A DNA stretch of 7,238 nucleotides from a bacterium. Lineage in GTDB: Bacteria > Cyanobacteriota > Vampirovibrionia > Gastranaerophilales > Gastranaerophilaceae. Under the pieces are notes generated by a model that was given only the letters and a program-made list of their open reading frames with translations, was not told the origin of the DNA and ran no database searches. Of this stretch, positions 5,660-7,238 are shown piece by piece; position 1 is the first letter of the stretch, and the number at the start of each line of letters is the position of its first letter. A program made the translations under genes and the position numbers. Where the stretch lies: assembly GCA_024408905.1 (NCBI GenBank), contig JAKSUP010000064.1, positions 1 to 7,238 on the forward strand, given 5' to 3'.

Positions 5660-6979
5660 ATGGAAGAAGTAAAAATAATAGGAGCAGGGTTAGCCGGTTC
5701 AGAAGCAGCCCTGCAACTTGCAAAAAGAGGAATTAAGGTAAAATTATACGAAATGCGTCCCAAGAAAACCACAGGGGCGCACGTTGGAGAAGATTGTGCA
5801 GAATTTGTCTGCTCAAATTCATTAGGCTCGTTAGATATAACAAATGCCAGTGGACTTTTAAAAAAAGAAATGGAAATTTTAGGTGGAGAACTTATAAAAA
5901 TAGCCCTTGAAAATAGTGTTCCGGCCGGAAATGCTTTGGCTATAGCAAGAGAAGATTTCGCAAAAGAAGTTACCAAAAGAATAAACGAAAATCCTAATAT
6001 AGAACTTATTCGAGAGGAAATTACGGAAATTCCTGAAGGGAATGTAATAATAGCGTCAGGTCCATTAACAAGTGATAAACTTGCACAAAGCCTTTTAGAA
6101 TTTACAAAAAGCGAACATTTACATTTCTTTGATGCAATAGCACCAATTGTAGAAGTTGATTCAATTAATTTTGATAAAGCTTTTTGGGGTGCAAGATATG
6201 ATAAAGGGGAAGCTTCTTATATAAATTGTCCTATGAATAAAGAAGAATATGAAAATTTTTATAATATATTAATTAACGCACCACGCATAGAACAGCATCA
6301 GGTTGATAAAAATTCAAAGTTTTTTGAATCATGCCTGCCCGTAGAAGTATTGGCATCACGTGGTGTTGACACCTTAAGGTTTGGCCCTATGAAACCTGTA
6401 GGACTTGTTGATAAAAGGACAGGCATTGTAAACTATGCTGTTGTTCAACTAAGACAGGATAACGCTGCAAAAACACTGTTTAATCTCGTAGGATTTCAAA
6501 CTAACCTTAAATGGGGCGCACAAAAAGAACTTGTACAATCTATTCCTGGGTTAGAAAATGCAAATATCGTAAGATATGGTGTTATGCACAGAAACACATT
6601 TATTAATAGTCCTAAAGTTTTAAATCCGACGCTTGAAGCAAAAGACAGAAAAGGTTTATTTTTTGCAGGTCAATTAACAGGAACAGAAGGTTATACAGAA
6701 TCAATCGCAACAGGAATGCTATCAGGTATAAATATGGCAAAAAGAATTATGAATGAAGAACCTATAGTGTTACCTGAAGTAACAATATTAGGTGCTTTGA
6801 CAAGATATATAACAAATCCTATGCATCTTGAAAGCAAGCACCAATTACAACCGACAAACTCAAATTGGGCTATAATCCCCCCAATAGATTTGCCAAAACA
6901 TGAACGTAAAAACAAAAAACTAAAGAACGAACTCCTTTCAAAAAGAAGTCTGGACACATTGTTATCATTTAATTTTTGA
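5660..6979 (+). CDS. trmFO: TrmFO, folate-dependent tRNA (uracil-54-C5)-methyltransferase
   Basis: TrmFO is a cytoplasmic flavoenzyme that makes 5-methyluridine at position 54 of the tRNA T-loop, using 5,10-methylenetetrahydrofolate as carbon donor and FAD/NAD(P)H as reductant. The 439 residues match the family. The FAD-binding start GAGLAGSEAALQLAKRG (8-24) is followed by LYEMRP, then FVCSNS with Cys51, and FFESCLPVEVLASRG with Cys225; these correspond to the two catalytic cysteines known in the Bacillus enzyme. Further family blocks are FFDAIAPIVEVDSI, RYDKG, FGPMKPVGL, VVQLRQDN, NLVGFQTNLKWGAQ, IPGLENA, GVMHRNTFI and FFAGQLTGTEGYTES. The ATG at 5660 comes directly after the cyclase TAG (no gap), with only a weak ribosome-binding site, so it is probably translated by coupling and shares the transcript. 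No key residue is missing. The neighbourhood gives no functional reason for the link with the cyclase. Confidence 0.96.
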   Translation: MEEVKIIGAGLAGSEAALQLAKRGIKVKLYEMRPKKTTGAHVGEDCAEFVCSNSLGSLDITNASGLLKKEMEILGGELIKIALENSVPAGNALAIAREDFAKEVTKRINENPNIELIREEITEIPEGNVIIASGPLTSDKLAQSLLEFTKSEHLHFFDAIAPIVEVDSINFDKAFWGARYDKGEASYINCPMNKEEYENFYNILINAPRIEQHQVDKNSKFFESCLPVEVLASRGVDTLRFGPMKPVGLVDKRTGIVNYAVVQLRQDNAAKTLFNLVGFQTNLKWGAQKELVQSIPGLENANIVRYGVMHRNTFINSPKVLNPTLEAKDRKGLFFAGQLTGTEGYTESIATGMLSGINMAKRIMNEEPIVLPEVTILGALTRYITNPMHLESKHQLQPTNSNWAIIPPIDLPKHERKNKKLKNELLSKRSLDTLLSFNF

Positions 6980-6989
6980 GGAATTGTTA

Positions 6990-7017
6990 ACTTTTGTAAA
7001 TAGTTATTTACAAAAGT
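6990..7017 (+). terminator. Perfect inverted repeat after trmFO, possible terminator
   Basis: The 12-base arm ACTTTTGTAAAT (6990-7001) and its exact complement ATTTACAAAAGT (7006-7017) flank a 4-base AGTT loop. Six T follow at 7023-7028 after a 5-base gap. Position after trmFO suits a terminator, but the stem has only two G-C pairs and the T run is offset. It could instead be an operator for the next gene. Confidence 0.45.
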
Positions 7018-7083
7018 AGCAATTTTTTCAAAAAAAAGTACTTAACATGAGTAAGAGGATTAATAATATTTAGGAGACATATC

Positions 7084-7238
7084 ATGACAGAACAAGTTAA
7101 CGGTATTAGCGTAAAAGAATTATTGAAACTAAAGGGGATTAAAAATAATAATTCTCTAATCAATAAAATATGGAAATTGGACAAAGATAACAACCAAATG
7201 CTAATTGGTGATGAATTGAATGGATTAAAAGATGTATT
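7084..7238 (+). CDS. Partial protein with one EF-hand-like loop, unknown function (cut by window edge)
   Basis: The first 51 codons are visible. AGGAG at 7072-7076 lies 7 bases before the ATG, a good ribosome-binding site. The protein begins MTEQVNGISVKELLKLKG without signal peptide or membrane helix. Residues LINKIWKLDKDNNQMLIGDEL show an EF-hand-like pattern: an entering helix, then a 12-residue loop with D at 1 and 3, N at 5, L at 8 and E at 12. Position 6 is Gln rather than Gly, so calcium binding is uncertain. It is separated from trmFO by 104 bases holding a palindrome, so it is probably a separate transcription unit. I do not recognise the family. Confidence 0.6.
   Translation, partial: MTEQVNGISVKELLKLKGIKNNNSLINKIWKLDKDNNQMLIGDELNGLKDV

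Noticed and set aside
5614..5976. 120-codon open frame on the minus strand across the cyclase end and the trmFO start
   Set aside because: It is antisense to the strongly conserved FAD-binding part of TrmFO and bridges two real genes; a shadow frame.

Overview
The window looks like a chromosomal segment of a low-GC, flagellated, probably diderm bacterium. It holds two divergent gene clusters. The minus-strand cluster is the start of a flagellar basal-body operon in the classical order fliE, fliF, a protein in the fliG slot, and fliH (cut by the window edge). The plus-strand cluster is an unrecognised 55-residue ORF, a membrane-anchored CHASE2-GGDEF diguanylate cyclase, and trmFO (folate-dependent tRNA m5U54 methyltransferase). 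After a perfect inverted repeat, a further gene with an EF-hand-like loop begins and runs off the right edge. AT-rich base composition, folate-type TrmFO, a CHASE2 sensor and a very divergent flagellar switch protein together suggest a non-photosynthetic relative of the cyanobacteria (Melainabacteria/Gastranaerophilales type). That assignment is a guess from general resemblance; nothing here proves it. TGA is used as a normal stop (end of trmFO).

Layout. 1-323 minus: 5' part of fliH, with short in-frame tandem duplications and an arginine-rich patch. 327-1397 minus: coiled-coil protein in the fliG position that lacks the canonical FliG motifs. 1438-3099 minus: fliF, recognisable throughout. 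3148-3489 minus: fliE, with a well-conserved C-terminus. 3490-3649: divergent control region with a convincing sigma-28-type promoter facing fliE and a strong ribosome-binding site for the small ORF. 3650-3817 plus: small ORF. 3833-5659 plus: CHASE2-GGDEF protein. 5660-6979 plus: trmFO, whose ATG directly follows the cyclase stop. 6990-7017: palindrome, possible terminator. 7084-7238 plus: partial ORF. No stretch longer than about 155 bases lacks a gene, and I saw no tRNA, rRNA, CRISPR or insertion sequence.

How the genes may work together. FliE and FliF build the rod base and MS ring, the fliG-slot protein would sit on the cytoplasmic face of FliF, and FliH regulates the export ATPase. The cyclase beside the operon would make cyclic di-GMP, the usual signal that switches between swimming and attachment, so shared control of the two clusters is plausible. 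TrmFO is a housekeeping enzyme that appears to ride on the cyclase transcript. The most interesting item is the fliG-slot protein: FliF keeps what looks like its C-terminal FliG-binding tail, yet the expected partner has been replaced or remodelled.
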